Assembly: GCA_964426675.1 (NCBI GenBank)
Contig: CAYRRM010000047.1
Span: forward strand, 1 to 15,451
DNA length: 15,451 bases
Direction: 5' to 3'
Source: DYMC01 sp035406705
GTDB lineage: Bacteria > Verrucomicrobiota > Lentisphaeria > Victivallales > GWF2-50-93
The notes under the pieces are model-generated. The model searched no databases, had not been told where the DNA came from, and was given only the letters and a program-made list of their open reading frames with translations. Of the stretch, positions 14,135 to 15,451 are shown in pieces (position 1 is the first letter of the stretch; each line of letters opens with the position of its first letter). A program made the translations under genes and the position numbers.

Positions 14135-15198
14135 AATCGCTCCTTTGTTGATGCAAACAGAACTTTCTCCTCATGATGTATGGAAAAATGATTGAGAAAA
14201 AAGTGGTATCCCAGCTTTAAATCATCTAACACATTGGCAATATGAGCAAAATCGTCAGCAAAATTATGGTAAATTGAGATTGCCAGTTGAGGTCTAAATT
14301 TTTTCAATGTGTTAATAGCCCCTTTGATTGCCTTCTGTTCGCTTCCTTCAATATCCATTTTTATAAAATCCACTTTATTTATATGATGCTCCTCAACAAA
14401 CTGATCGATTGAAATGGAAGATACATACCCCTGCATCCCCTCAAAAGGCGCACTGCTCACTATGCTTCCAGGACCATTATCCTTATAATACATCTTAATT
14501 CCAGAACTTTCCCATAAAGGTGCGGGGATTACCTGAATTCTCTTTGTCATTCCAGGATTCAAACCAATGTTTTTATACAGGATATCTAAATTTGACGGTA
14601 TAAACTCAAAAGTATATACCCTTCCTGAATCCCCAACCTGGCTTGCAAAGTATAGGGCAGTATCACCCCAGCAACCCCCTCCATCAATAAAAACATCTCC
14701 CTCCCTGGCCCCTATAAAACGATTATTATCAATTCTGTATTCGTAGTTTTTTATAAAAAATTGAGAAATTACGCCTGTGGGTGTATTGAATAGTTTTACA
14801 GGGATACCAAAAGGACTTAAATCTACAAAAATCAGTTTTTTATTGGCGCCGGGAAAAACAGCCTCAATATAATCTTTTTTGTCACCCATGGCAGTTACAT
14901 TTCTGATTGCATTCCAATACTCAGGGACAGAAAGAGGCATTTTTATTTTTCTGTGCCCCAGAATTCTAAAAGCCAATGCCTGTATAAAAATAAAACGAGA
15001 ATAGTCATCTTCGAGTAACTGATAAAACCTATCCAGCTCATTTAAATACTTGTTAATCTCAAAAAAAGTGTAGCTTCCATCTACTATTTCTCTTTCAGGA
15101 GCCCCAAACCTTGAAAAATCAAAATTATTCTCAAAGTTGTTATGCCAGTTATTTGCCAGGTTATCAAAAAGATCTCTAACAAAAGAATATGTTCCCAA
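14131..15198 (-). CDS. FkbM family methyltransferase
   Basis: A 355-residue protein with a C-terminal FkbM/Methyltransf_21 domain. Residues 165-185 carry the SAM-binding 'GDVFIDGGGCWGDTALYFA' (D172, then GGG). 'YTFEFIPSN' follows at about 195-203 as the second strand and acidic residue, and 'VDFIKMDIEGSE' at 276-287 is the hallmark FkbM block. FkbM-type enzymes are O-methyltransferases acting on sugars or other small hydroxyl groups. The first 110-120 residues are outside the recognised fold and I do not recognise them. The start is TTG at 15198. An in-frame TGA lies 30 nt upstream, and no ATG or GTG falls in frame between them. GGAG sits five bases before the TTG (15204-15207), so TTG is well supported. 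It is the first clearly intact gene of the coupled run and overlaps the aminotransferase gene by 4 nt. Confidence 0.9.
   Translation of the reverse strand: MGTYSFVRDLFDNLANNWHNNFENNFDFSRFGAPEREIVDGSYTFFEINKYLNELDRFYQLLEDDYSRFIFIQALAFRILGHRKIKMPLSVPEYWNAIRNVTAMGDKKDYIEAVFPGANKKLIFVDLSPFGIPVKLFNTPTGVISQFFIKNYEYRIDNNRFIGAREGDVFIDGGGCWGDTALYFASQVGDSGRVYTFEFIPSNLDILYKNIGLNPGMTKRIQVIPAPLWESSGIKMYYKDNGPGSIVSSAPFEGMQGYVSSISIDQFVEEHHINKVDFIKMDIEGSEQKAIKGAINTLKKFRPQLAISIYHNFADDFAHIANVLDDLKLGYHFFLNHFSIHHEEKVLFASTKERL
14140..14146 (-). promoter_or_regulatory. Strong ribosome binding site of the aminotransferase gene
   Basis: AAAGGAG on the minus strand, five bases upstream of the ATG at 14134 and within the end of the FkbM gene. 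It is the best Shine-Dalgarno match in the operon. Confidence 0.65.
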
Positions 15199-15203
15199 GA
15201 CAA

Positions 15204-15207
15204 CTCC
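15204..15207 (-). promoter_or_regulatory. Ribosome binding site supporting the TTG start of the FkbM gene
   Basis: GGAG on the minus strand with a five-base spacer to TTG at 15198. No ATG or GTG exists in that frame between the upstream stop and this TTG. Confidence 0.6.
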
Positions 15208-15236
15208 AGAATAAATACATAAAAATCACCGTTCTT

Positions 15237-15374
15237 TTATTTAACACGCCCATGCCTCAAACCGAATTTTGTTAAAAACGCATCTTCTGCCACTCCCTTT
15301 ATTACCTTGACCAAGAATGCCTCATTTCCCTTTGGGTCGTAAAGTCCCGGGCCTAAAAGTATCTTTGTCTTCAT
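15237..15374 (-). CDS. Small hypothetical ORF (45 aa), possibly a gene remnant
   Basis: ATG to TAA, 45 residues, beginning MKTKILLGPGLYDPKGNEAF and ending HGRVK. I do not recognise it. It looks protein-like: a beta-strand-like 'KILLG', then an amphipathic stretch, and few low-complexity residues. However, it has no good ribosome binding site. AGAAGGA lies 18 bases upstream of the ATG, which is too far. It starts three bases after the stop of the preceding TPR-like gene and ends 38 bases before the FkbM start, so its position fits an operon gene. It could be a true small protein, the N-terminal remnant of a decayed gene, or chance. Confidence 0.35.
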   Translation of the reverse strand: MKTKILLGPGLYDPKGNEAFLVKVIKGVAEDAFLTKFGLRHGRVK

Positions 15375-15377
15375 TTT

Positions 15378-15451
15378 CTAAAAAAGATTTAGTCCTTCTA
15401 TCTCCTTTAAATTTGTTATTGCATCGAAATTATTAGGGTCAATCGCAAGAA
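15378..15451 (-). CDS. C-terminal tail of a TPR-like protein (runs off right edge)
   Basis: The final 23 codons and TAG of a gene entering from the right edge. The peptide reads LAIDPNNFDAITNLKEIEG and then LNLF. 'AIDPNNFDAITNL' has the inter-repeat turn and first-helix pattern of a tetratricopeptide repeat. TPR proteins and TPR-GT fusions are common beside glycan genes, so this may be another glycosyltransferase or scaffold protein, but only the tail is visible. It is on the same strand as the rest and is probably the preceding gene of the operon. Confidence 0.55.
   Translation of the reverse strand, partial: LAIDPNNFDAITNLKEIEGLNLF

Noticed and set aside
1..15451. tRNA, rRNA, CRISPR array, insertion sequence or phage features
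   Set aside because: No regularly spaced direct repeats, transposase motifs, terminal inverted repeats or tRNA-like cloverleaf were seen on reading both strands.

Overview
The window holds one compact bacterial gene cluster for making and decorating a cell-surface glycan (O-antigen, capsule or exopolysaccharide type). Every supported gene lies on the minus strand, so the cluster is transcribed from the right end of the window to the left. The DNA is A+T-rich. The gene content (DegT aminotransferase, sugar N-formyltransferase, pyruvyl transferase, WbqC-like protein, FkbM methyltransferase and many glycosyltransferases) suits a Gram-negative-type bacterium, perhaps an uncultured anaerobe. I cannot name the taxon from sequence alone. 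A run of ten N at 2601-2610 shows that this is a draft or metagenomic scaffold.

Layout in transcription order: the C-terminal tail of a TPR-like protein (15378-15451); a doubtful 45-residue ORF (15237-15374); an FkbM-family methyltransferase with a TTG start (14131-15198); a VioA-like DegT/DnrJ/EryC1/StrS aminotransferase (13034-14134); a polysaccharide pyruvyl transferase family protein (11702-13033); a WbqC-like protein (11007-11705); a formyltransferase-fold protein (10292-10981); a giant ORF of about 3,274 residues (481-10305); and the first 152 codons of a radical SAM protein that runs off the left edge (1-456). From the FkbM gene onward the genes overlap by 4-14 nt, abut, or are separated by about 25 nt. 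This indicates a single translationally coupled operon.

The outstanding feature is the giant ORF. In one uninterrupted frame (apart from the N run) it carries GT2 - GT4 - methyltransferase - methyltransferase - GT4 - GT4 - TPR - GT2 - GT4 - GT2 - unrecognised tail. That is seven glycosyltransferase modules and two SAM-methyltransferase modules in one chain. It reads like a single-polypeptide glycan assembly line, though no individual sugar specificity can be read from the sequence.

The likely division of labour is as follows. The aminotransferase and the formyltransferase could make a nucleotide-activated 4-formamido-4,6-dideoxyhexose. The giant protein would polymerise and O-methylate an oligosaccharide. 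The pyruvyl transferase, FkbM methyltransferase and WbqC-like protein would add non-sugar decorations. No tRNA, rRNA, CRISPR array, insertion sequence or convincing terminator was seen. There is no gene-free stretch longer than 300 bases.
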